A DNA stretch of 64,000 nucleotides from an uncultured Aquimarina sp. (GTDB lineage Bacteria; Bacteroidota; Bacteroidia; Flavobacteriales; Flavobacteriaceae). The stretch spans positions 85,472-149,471 of the forward strand of contig CANMSL010000010.1 of the NCBI GenBank assembly GCA_947500505.1. The letters run 5' to 3'. Below the pieces are notes generated by a model that had not been told where the DNA came from, made no database searches, and was given only the letters and a program-made list of their open reading frames with translations. A program made the position numbers and the translations under genes. Below, in pieces: positions 26,369-34,920 of the stretch (its first letter is position 1; each line of letters begins with the position of its first letter).

Positions 26369-27520
26369 ATGTCACAGGCTACGGAGACTACAAACAAATT
26401 TAAATTAAATACTATACAAGAAGCTATCGAAGATATTCGTCAGGGTAAAGTTATTATCGTTGTAGATGATGAAGATCGTGAGAATGAAGGTGATTTTCTG
26501 GCAGCGGCCGAAAAGGTCACTCCCGAAATGATTAATTTCATGGCAATGCATGGACGTGGATTGATTTGTACCCCGATTACAGAACAACGTTGCGAAGACC
26601 TAAAATTGAATATGATGGTTGATAATAATACGGATCCTATGGAAACTGCTTTTACAATTTCTGTGGATCTAAAAGGAAATGGGGTTACCACGGGTATTTC
26701 TGCAAGCGATCGTGCTAAAACTGTTATGTCACTGATTAGTTCGGAAACGAAACCACACGAGTTAGCCAGACCAGGACACATCTTTCCCTTAAAAGCAAAA
26801 GAAGGAGGTGTGTTAAGACGTACAGGACATACAGAAGCAGCTATCGATTTTGCCAGATTAGCAGGATTAAAACCAGCAGGTGTAATAGTAGAAATTATGA
26901 ATGAAGATGGTACTATGGCCAGACTTCCTCAATTAGTGAAAGTTGCAAAAAAGTATGATCTTAAGTTAGTATCAATTGAGGATTTAGTAGCATATCGTAT
27001 GCAACACGATTCTCTTATCGAAAAGAAAGAAGATTTTGATGTGGTAACTCGTTTCGGTACATACAGACTAAGAGCATATAAACAAACAACGAATAATCAG
27101 ATTCATATTGCTTTGACAAAGGGGGGGTGGGCTGATAATGAACCAGTACTTACCCGTATTAATTCCACATTGTTTAATAACGATATACTAGGTACTTTGA
27201 CTAATAATGAGGATGCCCGTTTGGATGCTATGTTTACCCGCATTACTAAAGAAGGTAAAGGAGCCATCATTTTCATTAATCAGGAAAGCCAGTCTTTCAA
27301 TTTATTAAATCGTTTAAAAGCTTTAAATGAAGCTCAAAATGGAGAAGATGTAGTAAAAGCTCCAAAAATTGCTATGGATACCAAAGATTTTGGGATTGGT
27401 GCTCAGATTTTACACGATCTTAATATCCATAAATTACGTTTGGTATCCAATACAGTGCAACAAAAACGTGTGGGTATGATTGGATACGGATTAGAAATCG
27501 TAGAATATGTAAATTATTAA
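26369..27520 (+). CDS. ribB: 3,4-dihydroxy-2-butanone-4-phosphate synthase with degenerate GTP cyclohydrolase II domain
   Basis: 383 residues. The N-terminal RibB domain (about 12-205) is intact: VDDEDRENEGDFLAAAE and GVLRRTGHTEAAIDFARLAG. The C-terminal GCH-II-like domain (about 210-383) keeps the fold (FGTYRLRAY, DFGIGAQILHDLNIHKLRLVSN). It has lost the three zinc cysteines: the expected HSECLTGDxFGSxRCDCG is NSTLFNNDILGTLTNNED. The QEGRGIG loop is QESQSFN. It should make DHBP but not open GTP, so an active RibA must lie elsewhere. It starts after a promoter and ends just before the convergent aminotransferase. Confidence 0.9.
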   Translation: MSQATETTNKFKLNTIQEAIEDIRQGKVIIVVDDEDRENEGDFLAAAEKVTPEMINFMAMHGRGLICTPITEQRCEDLKLNMMVDNNTDPMETAFTISVDLKGNGVTTGISASDRAKTVMSLISSETKPHELARPGHIFPLKAKEGGVLRRTGHTEAAIDFARLAGLKPAGVIVEIMNEDGTMARLPQLVKVAKKYDLKLVSIEDLVAYRMQHDSLIEKKEDFDVVTRFGTYRLRAYKQTTNNQIHIALTKGGWADNEPVLTRINSTLFNNDILGTLTNNEDARLDAMFTRITKEGKGAIIFINQESQSFNLLNRLKALNEAQNGEDVVKAPKIAMDTKDFGIGAQILHDLNIHKLRLVSNTVQQKRVGMIGYGLEIVEYVNY

Positions 27521-27527
27521 AAAATAA

Positions 27528-28721
27528 TTAGTATAGAATACTTTGCAGAGCTTCAACCATTTTTGAAGCTCTTTCTTTTACATCCCTTTCAGACCAGCCT
27601 ACTTTTATTAAGCAGGAAATCGTTCGGCCCATCCAGGCATCACTCGAAGGAAAAGATCTATTGTTTTTTCGAAGTCCCATTTGTTGTTCTGTAGAGAGTT
27701 TATTTAATGACTTTGGTTCTAGTAAATGTTCCCACTTTTTATAATAGTGCCAATTGTTATCAAACCAATAAAAACAGGTGTCTACACCGTATTCACTCAA
27801 TGCTTTATGTCCTTTTCTTGCTAATTCTTCCGTAGGAAGGAATAGGTTTAAAAATGCATAACTTTCTACTCCGGTTTCCGGAACTCTTCTAAATGTGACC
27901 TCCGGAATAGAAGATAAAGCATTTCTTAAAATGGTATAATTTTTTTCTTGTAAATTAATGGTATGATCTAATTTTCTTAATTGAGCAATACCAACTGCAG
28001 CATTTAGCTCAGAAAGTCTATAATTATATCCTAAAAAAGGATGTGTTTCTGCTCCTCGATCCTTACCTATATGATCGTGACCATGATCCTGATATTTATG
28101 TGCGTTATCTGCAAATATTTCAGAATTTGTAATCAATCCACCACCTTCTCCACAAGTAACTGTCTTTACATAGTCAAAAGAAAAACATCCCAAGTCTCCA
28201 TAACTTCCCAAAGGTTTGTTATCATATGAACCTCCGATCGCCTGGCATGCATCTTCTAATAAAATCAAATTATGTTCATCACAAATAGACTTTAGTGCCC
28301 CTAAATCCGCCATAGAACCACACATATGGACTGGCATCACAACCTTGGTTTTGTTTGTAATCGCTTCTTTTACTGCTTTCGGATCTAACGTTAAGGTGTC
28401 ATCTATATCGCATAATATTGGAGTGGCCCCAACCGATAGTATGGCTTCAAAACTAGCAACAAACGTAAAGGTAGGCATAATTACTTCATCTCCGGAGCCT
28501 ACACCTGCAGATGCCAATGCTACTGTTAGGGCAGCCGTACCACTGGATACTACTTGAGCATACTTTGTTTGCATTCTTGAAGCTAAATCCCTTTCCAATT
28601 CTAGTGCTTTGTGATGACCATTTCGGTTACCGTCAAAACCATAACGCATCAAAACTCCATTGTCTAGTACGTCTTGAACTTCTTTTTTTTCTTCAGCTCC
28701 AAATAGCTCAAATCCCGGCAT
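27528..28721 (-). CDS. DegT/DnrJ/EryC1/StrS family aminotransferase
   Basis: 397 residues from the ATG at 28721; a TTG at 28757 would add 12 residues with no family match. MPGFELFGAEEKKEVQDVLDNGVLMRYGFDG is the usual start. The PLP lysine lies in FDYVKTVTCGEGGGLI, with VSSGTAALTVALASAGVG and MPTFTFVASFEAI upstream. DAWMGRTISCLIKVGW is at the end. Such enzymes aminate sugars or polyketide/alcohol sides; the substrate cannot be named. Monocistronic and convergent with ribB. Confidence 0.88.
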   Translation of the reverse strand: MPGFELFGAEEKKEVQDVLDNGVLMRYGFDGNRNGHHKALELERDLASRMQTKYAQVVSSGTAALTVALASAGVGSGDEVIMPTFTFVASFEAILSVGATPILCDIDDTLTLDPKAVKEAITNKTKVVMPVHMCGSMADLGALKSICDEHNLILLEDACQAIGGSYDNKPLGSYGDLGCFSFDYVKTVTCGEGGGLITNSEIFADNAHKYQDHGHDHIGKDRGAETHPFLGYNYRLSELNAAVGIAQLRKLDHTINLQEKNYTILRNALSSIPEVTFRRVPETGVESYAFLNLFLPTEELARKGHKALSEYGVDTCFYWFDNNWHYYKKWEHLLEPKSLNKLSTEQQMGLRKNNRSFPSSDAWMGRTISCLIKVGWSERDVKERASKMVEALQSILY

Positions 28722-28910
28722 AAGTGTAGTATTAAATTTAAAAAATCTATTTGGCAAAAATACCGAAAAGAGTTTTCAATTATGTAGTGAAATTTATCTT
28801 TTTAATCAGTAAAAATTTATACTGATTGCAGCAAAATTAAAATACTAGCTCGGATCTTGTAGAGAAGTACATTAGTACCTCGAGAAATAAGTACTTTAAA
28901 AGTTTATTGA

Positions 28911-29540
28911 TTACAGGACAATTACTGTTTCATCAATAGAGCGTCTTACTTTTTTAAAACTTGCAAACATATCATCATTTGCACGATATCCAACTGGTAA
29001 AACCAGAACAGACCTAAGCCCAAGATCGGTAAGTCCAAGAATTTCATCATACTTTTCAGGTATAAAACCTTCCATCGGGCAAGCATCTATTTTTTCAGCA
29101 GCACATACAGTTAATAAATTACCCATAGCCAGATAAGCTTGTTTTGTAGCCCAAGTAGAAACTTCATCAGTAGGCTTATTTTTAAAAGAATCGACCAACT
29201 GTTCTCTGAATGGCTTGAGCACCTCTTCGGCAGTATTTCTAATTGCCTTTACATTATCAAAATGTTTAGTAATGTATTCCTCATCAACTGTATTTTCAAT
29301 ACAAAAAATCAGCACGTGAGATGCATCTGCTACTTGTTGTTGGTTCCAGGAGTGTTCTGTTAATTGTTGTTGAACCACTTTATTATTAAGAACTACTAAT
29401 TTTAATGGCTGTAGTCCATAGGAGGTTGCAGTAAGGTTAAAAGCTTCGGTAAGTATATCTATTTTTTCTTGGGGAAGTGAACGAGTTTGATCAAATTTTT
29501 TTGTTGCATATCGCCATCTAAGGCTTTCTATAATTTCCAT
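28911..29540 (-). CDS. NAD(P)H-dependent nitroreductase-family oxidoreductase
   Basis: 209 residues. RWRYATKKFDQTRSLPQEKIDILTEAFNLTATSYGLQPLKLVV is the N-terminal FMN-binding region, SHVLIFC follows, and MGNLLTVCAAEKIDACPMEGFIPEKYDEILGL is the conserved middle. LVLPVGYRANDD closes the fold. FMN-dependent reduction of quinones or nitro compounds is likely. The gene is divergent from a thioesterase. Confidence 0.9.
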   Translation of the reverse strand: MEIIESLRWRYATKKFDQTRSLPQEKIDILTEAFNLTATSYGLQPLKLVVLNNKVVQQQLTEHSWNQQQVADASHVLIFCIENTVDEEYITKHFDNVKAIRNTAEEVLKPFREQLVDSFKNKPTDEVSTWATKQAYLAMGNLLTVCAAEKIDACPMEGFIPEKYDEILGLTDLGLRSVLVLPVGYRANDDMFASFKKVRRSIDETVIVL

Positions 29541-29630
29541 TCTGGATTTTTAAAAATTACAGTGCAAAGATACAGGTATAACGAGTATCTTTATTCATTA
29601 ATCTGATAAGAAAAAACTATATCACATTTT

Positions 29631-30029
29631 ATGAATACTATCGATGAATTGATCCAAAAATCGGAAACTAAAATTTTCAAAGCGGTTTTTCCAAATACGA
29701 CTAACCATTATGAGACATTGTTTGGGGGGACCGCATTGCAGTTGATGGATGAAGTTTCGTTTATATGCGCTACCCGTTTCAGCAGGAAAAAGGTTGTAAC
29801 CATTTCTACAGGCAAAATAGATTTTGAAAAGCCTATTCCGGCCGGAACTATTATCGAACTTGTAGCAAAAGTGCAGGAGGTAGGGAGAACCAGTTGTACG
29901 GTAAAGGTAGATATTTATAAAGAAGAAATGTACAGTTATGACCGTGAGATAGCAGTCTCGGGATTATTTAAATTTGTTGCGATCGACAATGATAAAAAAC
30001 CAACTCCGATTATTGATAATCAAGAATAA
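29631..30029 (+). CDS. Acyl-CoA thioesterase (hotdog fold)
   Basis: 132 residues. The hotdog motif is NTTNHYETLFGGTALQLMDEVSFICATRFSRKKVVTISTGKIDFEKPIPAGTIIELVAKV, the cytosolic YciA/BFIT-like pattern with conserved N-x-x-x-x-L-F-G-G and D. It hydrolyses acyl-CoA, probably as a hexamer. Divergent from the nitroreductase; followed by a terminator shared with NhaC. Confidence 0.9.
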   Translation: MNTIDELIQKSETKIFKAVFPNTTNHYETLFGGTALQLMDEVSFICATRFSRKKVVTISTGKIDFEKPIPAGTIIELVAKVQEVGRTSCTVKVDIYKEEMYSYDREIAVSGLFKFVAIDNDKKPTPIIDNQE

Positions 30030-30031
30030 AA

Positions 30032-30072
30032 AAGTGCTTTTGCTGTAGGAGAAAGTACTTACCATTTTTTGG
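30032..30072. terminator. Terminator between thioesterase and NhaC
   Basis: AAGTGCTTT (30032-30040) pairs with AAAGTACTT (30052-30060) with one G-T pair. A T-run lies on both sides, between convergent genes. Confidence 0.55.
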
Positions 30073-30086
30073 TCTAAAACATTTAC

Positions 30087-31571
30087 CTATTTATCCCCTA
30101 ATTGTTTGATTTTAATTCTGAACGCTGCAAAGATTAATGTCATAAAGAAACTCATCCAATTAAAGAAGGCGTAGAATGCATAATCAATTACCGGTACTCC
30201 TAAAACTCCACTTTGATAGGCTCCACAAGTATTGTACGGAATCAATACTGAAGTAACTGTCCCCGTATCTTCTAATGTTCTACTTAAGTTTTCAGGAGCA
30301 AGTCCTTTATCTTTAAATGCTTTTGCATACATTCTTCCGGGTACTACAATGGCTAAATATTGATCAGAAGCTGTTGCATTCAGAATTACACAACTGAAAG
30401 CTGTACTTGCAAATAATCCAAAGACGGAATCAAACAAACTAAGTAACGCTTTACTAATTCTGGCTAATGCTCCAATAGCATCCATAACACCACCAAAAAC
30501 CATTGCACACACAATCAACCAAATAGTGCCCAGCATCCCTGACATACCACCCGCAGTAAATAGATCATTGAGTTCTTTACTGGAAGTTTCAACAGCTGTA
30601 TCGACTGTCATCGCTTTCATAATTCCCTTATAAGCCGAGTTAAAATCTAAGGTATCACTACCTGCAATATTCATCACTATTTCGGGTTGAGCTATTATTG
30701 CGGCTATGGCTCCTAACAAAGTTCCTGCTAACAATGCAATAAGCGGAGGTGTTTTTTTTATAATCAACCCAATCACAATAACCGGAACTATAAAAAGCCA
30801 TGGGGAAATAGTAAAAGCCTCTTTTATAGCAGATAATTGATCACTGATTTCGGGAGTACCCGAGGTATCCAAGGTGAATCCAATAATAATAAATATAATC
30901 AGTGTTATGATAATAGTGGGCACGGTGGTATATGTCATATATTTTATATGAGAAAACAAATCACCCCCAGCCATAGCTGGTGCCAGATTAGTGGTATCGG
31001 ATAAGGGGGACATTTTATCACCAAAATACGCTCCTGAAATGACAGCACCTGCAGTCATTCCCAAAGAAATGCCTAGGGTATCTCCAATTCCAATTAATGC
31101 AATACCTACAGTGGCTGATGTAGTCCAGGAACTTCCGGTTGCTATAGAAATAATAGCACAGATAATGACACAAGCTGCTAAAAAGATGGTAGGATTAAGA
31201 ATTTGTAATCCATAATAAATCATTGTTGGTATAATTCCGCTGATCAACCAGGTACCTGCCAATGATCCAACCATTAGTAATATAAGTAATGCTCCGGTTG
31301 TAGATTTTACATTTCGGGCAACTTCTTCCATCATTTGTTTGTAAGATACCTTATTAAAAAAACCAACTATCGCCGCTACGGCAGCACCGAGTAGTAAAAT
31401 AAATTGATTACTACCACTCAACGCATCATCTCCAAAAGCATAGAAAACATTATAAAACAACATTCCCACTAATACTATGATCGGAATTAAAGCTTCCCAA
31501 ATGTTCAGTTCTCTGTTTTCAATGATTTCTTCGCTATGGGGATCAGTAGGAGTGATATTTTGGCTTTCCAT
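30087..31571 (-). CDS. NhaC-family Na+/H+ antiporter
   Basis: 494 residues with about 12 TM helices. GSSWTTSATVGIALIGIG and GAVISGAYFGDKMSPLSDTTNLAPA form the NhaC core motif. NATASDQYLAIVVPGRMYAKAFK and SLVIPYNTCGAYQSGVLGV-like segments follow near the C-terminus. It exports Na+ in exchange for H+, which fits a marine cell. Divergent from the small RNA candidate upstream. Confidence 0.9.
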   Translation of the reverse strand: MESQNITPTDPHSEEIIENRELNIWEALIPIIVLVGMLFYNVFYAFGDDALSGSNQFILLLGAAVAAIVGFFNKVSYKQMMEEVARNVKSTTGALLILLMVGSLAGTWLISGIIPTMIYYGLQILNPTIFLAACVIICAIISIATGSSWTTSATVGIALIGIGDTLGISLGMTAGAVISGAYFGDKMSPLSDTTNLAPAMAGGDLFSHIKYMTYTTVPTIIITLIIFIIIGFTLDTSGTPEISDQLSAIKEAFTISPWLFIVPVIVIGLIIKKTPPLIALLAGTLLGAIAAIIAQPEIVMNIAGSDTLDFNSAYKGIMKAMTVDTAVETSSKELNDLFTAGGMSGMLGTIWLIVCAMVFGGVMDAIGALARISKALLSLFDSVFGLFASTAFSCVILNATASDQYLAIVVPGRMYAKAFKDKGLAPENLSRTLEDTGTVTSVLIPYNTCGAYQSGVLGVPVIDYAFYAFFNWMSFFMTLIFAAFRIKIKQLGDK

Positions 31572-31751
31572 GTATACTATTCGAAATTTTAAGGATGTAA
31601 TGTTACGATATTAATAAAATTTATGCAACGTATTATCTTTCTTTAATTTTAAATATGAATTACTAATAACTATTGTATGATTTAAAAAATGCACTTTATC
31701 GATAAAAATAACTTTTTATCGATTATTTGTTGTAAATTTACGTATTGATTT

Positions 31752-31781
31752 TTTGAAACAATCTGCTTTTAAATAACTTTG
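31752..31781 (+). promoter_or_regulatory. Promoter of small RNA candidate
   Basis: TTTG (31752-31755), an 18-bp gap, and TAACTTTG (31774-31781) form a perfect Bacteroidota -33/-7 pair. Expected start near 31786. Confidence 0.65.
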
Positions 31782-31785
31782 AGTC

Positions 31786-31928
31786 ATCAAAGAAGAAGTA
31801 ATAAGAGATCAAATATAAACGAAAGAGAAAAATTGGAATTGATTGTTTACGTTTTTTTGCCCCAGCAAATTTAATTTCCCCCAAGGTTAAATTTGAAAAC
31901 TATAAAGCCTCAGAAATGAGGCTTTTAT
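31786..31928 (+). ncRNA. Candidate small non-coding RNA (about 140 nt)
   Basis: It begins just after a consensus promoter and ends at a strong hairpin terminator (AAAGCCTC 31904-31911, GAGGCTTT 31918-31925, then T). A second perfect 9-bp stem, CAAATTTAA (31866-31874) with TTAAATTTG (31887-31895), is flanked by GTTTTT/GAAAAC that can extend it. The transcript has no usable ATG frame. The interrupted long stem could be 6S-like, but this is only a resemblance. A minus-strand reading frame over 31900-32154 ends inside the terminator and looks spurious. Apart from these elements and the hairpin at 32197, the 31572-32281 stretch holds nothing I recognise. Confidence 0.55.
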
Positions 31929-32196
31929 ATACATATATACTTTCAATTATAAAACGATCGGTCAATTTTTTTAGATCAAGAATAGTTTTAGTTGTTTTAT
32001 CGATTAAATAAGTATTTCGTTGGTAAAAAAATACGTTCTTATAATACTTTTTGATACTTTGATTGCTAACTGATATATCTTTGAGGTGTTGTTGGCGATT
32101 GGTATGAGTGGAATTAGTTTTTATGATATCACCGAATACTATTGATAACTCCAAAATATAAATCTAAATATTCCTCAAATTTGATTTCCTTAATTT

Positions 32197-32224
32197 AAAA
32201 GCCTCTTGCCCGGAGGTTTTTTAT
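32197..32224 (+). terminator. Terminator-like hairpin upstream of the CPBP gene
   Basis: AAAAGCCTC (32197-32205) with GAGGTTTTTT has a 7-nt loop; T-run on the plus strand and A-run on the minus strand. Confidence 0.6.
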
Positions 32225-32281
32225 TTGTTAAAAAATTACTTGTTTCATTTTTTATCCGGAAATTAGTGCAAAACCAACATA

Positions 32282-32914
32282 ATGCAACCTATTTTTATTC
32301 GTGGATTAGAGTTATTATTTCTATTTGTTTTACTTCCAATAAGTTTTTTACTTTCCTATCCAATTTTTATTAAAGTCGGATTAACGGTTGTTGGCTTCAT
32401 ATATATATTATTTCATCTAAAGAGATCAGGACTTTTAAAATTGAAATTTCCTGATAAATCAATCTGGAAACCCTTTTGGAGAGAAACGGTAATAAAACTG
32501 GCAATCGTTATCCTTATCACAAGTCTTTATGTTTTTTGGGTAGCACCGGATAAGCTATTTTCTGTAGTAATTAAAAAACCTTATTTGTGGGTTGTGATTT
32601 TATTCATTTACACTTTTCTTTCTGTTTGGCCACAAGAAATAGTTTATAGAACTTTTTTTTACGATAGATATGAAAAACTGATCAATAATAAATTGCTATT
32701 TATTTTTGTTAATGCGGTTCTTTTCTCTTTAGCGCATTTGTTTTTAAGAAGTTTCTTGGTTCTTTTACTTACTTTTCTTGGCGGTTTATTATTTGCGTTT
32801 ACATATCAGAAAACAAAATCAACCACTTTAGTATCCATAGAACACGCAATCTATGGTAATTGGCTATTTACAGTTGGAATGGGAGAGATGCTTGCGTTTC
32901 CCGGGGCAGACTAG
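32282..32914 (+). CDS. CPBP-family intramembrane metalloprotease
   Basis: 210 residues with about seven TM helices. WPQEIVYRTFFYDRYE is motif 1 of the CPBP/CAAX (Abi) family, with Gln replacing the first Glu of EExxxR. LAHLFLRS and SIEHAIYGNWLFT provide the motif 2 and 3 histidines. The 3' end overlaps the convergent rdgB by 4 bases. Role unknown; related proteins process prenylated or bacteriocin-type substrates. Confidence 0.8.
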   Translation: MQPIFIRGLELLFLFVLLPISFLLSYPIFIKVGLTVVGFIYILFHLKRSGLLKLKFPDKSIWKPFWRETVIKLAIVILITSLYVFWVAPDKLFSVVIKKPYLWVVILFIYTFLSVWPQEIVYRTFFYDRYEKLINNKLLFIFVNAVLFSLAHLFLRSFLVLLLTFLGGLLFAFTYQKTKSTTLVSIEHAIYGNWLFTVGMGEMLAFPGAD

Positions 32915-33483
32915 CTACTTAGAAACGCTACTAATTGTTTGATAGCTAAAGCTCTATGGCTAATACTGTTTTTTTGTTCTAATGATAATTCTGCGAAAGT
33001 CTTATCAAATCCATTGGGTAAAAAAATTGGATCATACCCAAAACCTTGATCACCTCTTTTGTATTTAGTTATCTTCCCTTGACAAATACCTGTAAATGTT
33101 TCTAAATTGCCATTAATACTAAGTGCAATTACTGTTTTGAAATGCGCATTTCGATTTTCTTGTTCTTTTAATTTCTCTAGAAGCTTGCACATATTGGCAT
33201 CAGAATCTTTAGCTTTTCCTGCATAACGGGCAGAGTACACTCCTGGTTCTCCATCAAGAATGTCAACTTCTAAACCAGTGTCATCTGCAAAACAATCGTA
33301 GCCATAACGCTCTTTTACATACTGAACCTTTTGTATCGCATTTCCTTCTATAGTCGAAGAGGTTTCTGGTATATCTACAGTGCAACCAATATCTGCTAAA
33401 CTCAGTAATTGAATACCGGAAGAGATCATTGCTTGTACCTCTTGTACCTTATTAGGATTGTTGGTGGCAAACACTAACTTCAT
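32911..33483 (-). CDS. rdgB: Non-canonical purine NTP pyrophosphatase RdgB/HAM1
   Basis: 190 residues. FATNNPNKVQEVQAM, DDTGLEVDILDGEPGVYSARYAGKAKD, GFGYDPIFLP and ISHRALA are all the family motifs. It removes dITP/XTP from the pool. First of three convergent-to-CPBP genes on the minus strand; 32 bp separate it from kdsC. Confidence 0.96.
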   Translation of the reverse strand: MKLVFATNNPNKVQEVQAMISSGIQLLSLADIGCTVDIPETSSTIEGNAIQKVQYVKERYGYDCFADDTGLEVDILDGEPGVYSARYAGKAKDSDANMCKLLEKLKEQENRNAHFKTVIALSINGNLETFTGICQGKITKYKRGDQGFGYDPIFLPNGFDKTFAELSLEQKNSISHRALAIKQLVAFLSS

Positions 33484-33515
33484 TTCTAAATTTCTTTTTA
33501 GTTTTAGCTATTATA

Positions 33516-34040
33516 TTAGGCTTTGGCATTATAGTTTTCAATCCATTTTCCTTGCACCTTAAGTACTTGTTCGATTACGTCTCTCACACATCCTTTACCA
33601 CCTTTCTTAAAGGAAACATATTTTGATACTTCTTTTATTTCTGCAACTGCATCCTGGGGACAAGTTGGTAAACCAACCATTTTCATCACTGGCAAATCAG
33701 GGATATCATCGCCCATGTACAATATGTTGTCGGTTTTAATATTTTTAGCGCCAATATATTCGTTTAACTGATCTACTTTATGGTGTGCGCCCAGATAAAT
33801 GTCCTTAATCTCTAACCCTTCTAATCTTTTTCTTACACCATCATTTTTTCCTCCGGAAATAATACACACATTAAATCCTTGCTGTACCGCGGTTTTTAAA
33901 GCATATCCATCTTTGATATTCATAGTTCTCAGCAGCTCTCCATTTGTATTAATGATCACCGTTCCATTAGTAAGAACGCCATCAACATCAAATATAAACG
34001 TAGTAACGTGTTGTAAATATTCTTTATAGCTCTTTTCCAT
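33516..34040 (-). CDS. kdsC: 3-deoxy-D-manno-octulosonate 8-phosphate phosphatase KdsC
   Basis: 174 residues. HAD-IIIA motifs: FDVDGVLTNG (nucleophile Asp), IISGGKNDGVRKR (motif II) and LYMGDDIPDLPVM (motif IV). No cap domain, as in tetrameric KdsC. It makes Kdo for LPS. It overlaps the DUF2520 gene by 17 bases. Confidence 0.93.
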   Translation of the reverse strand: MEKSYKEYLQHVTTFIFDVDGVLTNGTVIINTNGELLRTMNIKDGYALKTAVQQGFNVCIISGGKNDGVRKRLEGLEIKDIYLGAHHKVDQLNEYIGAKNIKTDNILYMGDDIPDLPVMKMVGLPTCPQDAVAEIKEVSKYVSFKKGGKGCVRDVIEQVLKVQGKWIENYNAKA

Positions 34041-34788
34041 ATTTAGATTGTATTGCTTTGGTAAGCGATTTATAAAGTTGTTTTTGTGAATTGTTTGTTA
34101 GAATCTCTAAATGCCTTTTCATAGTTTGAATGTCTTTACGTAGAGCAGGTCCGGTTTGGGCTTTGTCGGGTTCCATTACCAGTATTTTCTTAGTAGTTTC
34201 CTGTATTAAAGGATGTAAAATTTCAAAGGGTACTTTGTGTTCTTCACAGATTTCATGTCCTACGGAAAACATATAATTTGTGAAATTATTTACAAATACT
34301 GCAGCCACGTGTAAAACATTTCTTTGATCTGAAGAAACATCATAAATTTTATCTGACAATATAGATGCCAACTCTTTTAAAAAAGCGAGATCCGTTTTCC
34401 TTTCGGCTTCTAAGCAAAATGGAATTTCACTAAAATCTACCTTTTTCGTGGCACTAAAACTTTGTAATGGATAGAAAACGCCTCGATAATTTTTATCATT
34501 TATAGATTGCATAGGTACACTACCAGATGTATGAACCACTAATCTATCTTTAAAAGGTAATGTATTGGTTACTTTTTCTATTGCATCATCACTAATTGCC
34601 AATATATATACATCGGCTTTTTTTAAATGAGTTAAATTGCTTGTTATTGTGCCAGCTTTTTGATCCTTATGCAGTTTTACGCCTTTTCTATTAAAGCATT
34701 GAATTATCTTCACCGATTTTTGGTTTAAAAAAGCGGCATACAGATGTCGCGCAACATTTCCGGCACCTAAGATAATAATAGAATTCAT
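34024..34788 (-). CDS. Rossmann-fold/DUF2520 protein
   Basis: 254 residues. The N-terminus is a nucleotide-binding fold (IIILGAGNVARHLYAAF); the C-terminal helical DUF2520 domain contains HVAAVFVNNFTNYMFSVGHEICEEHKVPFEILHPLIQETTKK. Related to F420-dependent NADP oxidoreductases and ketopantoate-reductase-like proteins. Substrate unknown. First gene of the DUF2520-kdsC-rdgB operon, divergent from ccsA. Confidence 0.9.
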   Translation of the reverse strand: MNSIIILGAGNVARHLYAAFLNQKSVKIIQCFNRKGVKLHKDQKAGTITSNLTHLKKADVYILAISDDAIEKVTNTLPFKDRLVVHTSGSVPMQSINDKNYRGVFYPLQSFSATKKVDFSEIPFCLEAERKTDLAFLKELASILSDKIYDVSSDQRNVLHVAAVFVNNFTNYMFSVGHEICEEHKVPFEILHPLIQETTKKILVMEPDKAQTGPALRKDIQTMKRHLEILTNNSQKQLYKSLTKAIQSKYGKEL

Positions 34789-34920
34789 TTGGCTAAAATA
34801 AGGAAGATACTTTAAAAATTAGACAAGTTTTATAGTTCTGTTAAAACCAATAAATAGGATTCGGAGAATGTCAGATAATCCTCTTAAAAACACTAAATTT
34901 GCCGAGCTAAAAAAATTACG

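Noticed and set aside
31900..32154. Minus-strand frame of 84 codons
   Set aside because: It ends inside a terminator hairpin, has no recognisable domain, and overlaps the small RNA end; likely a shadow.
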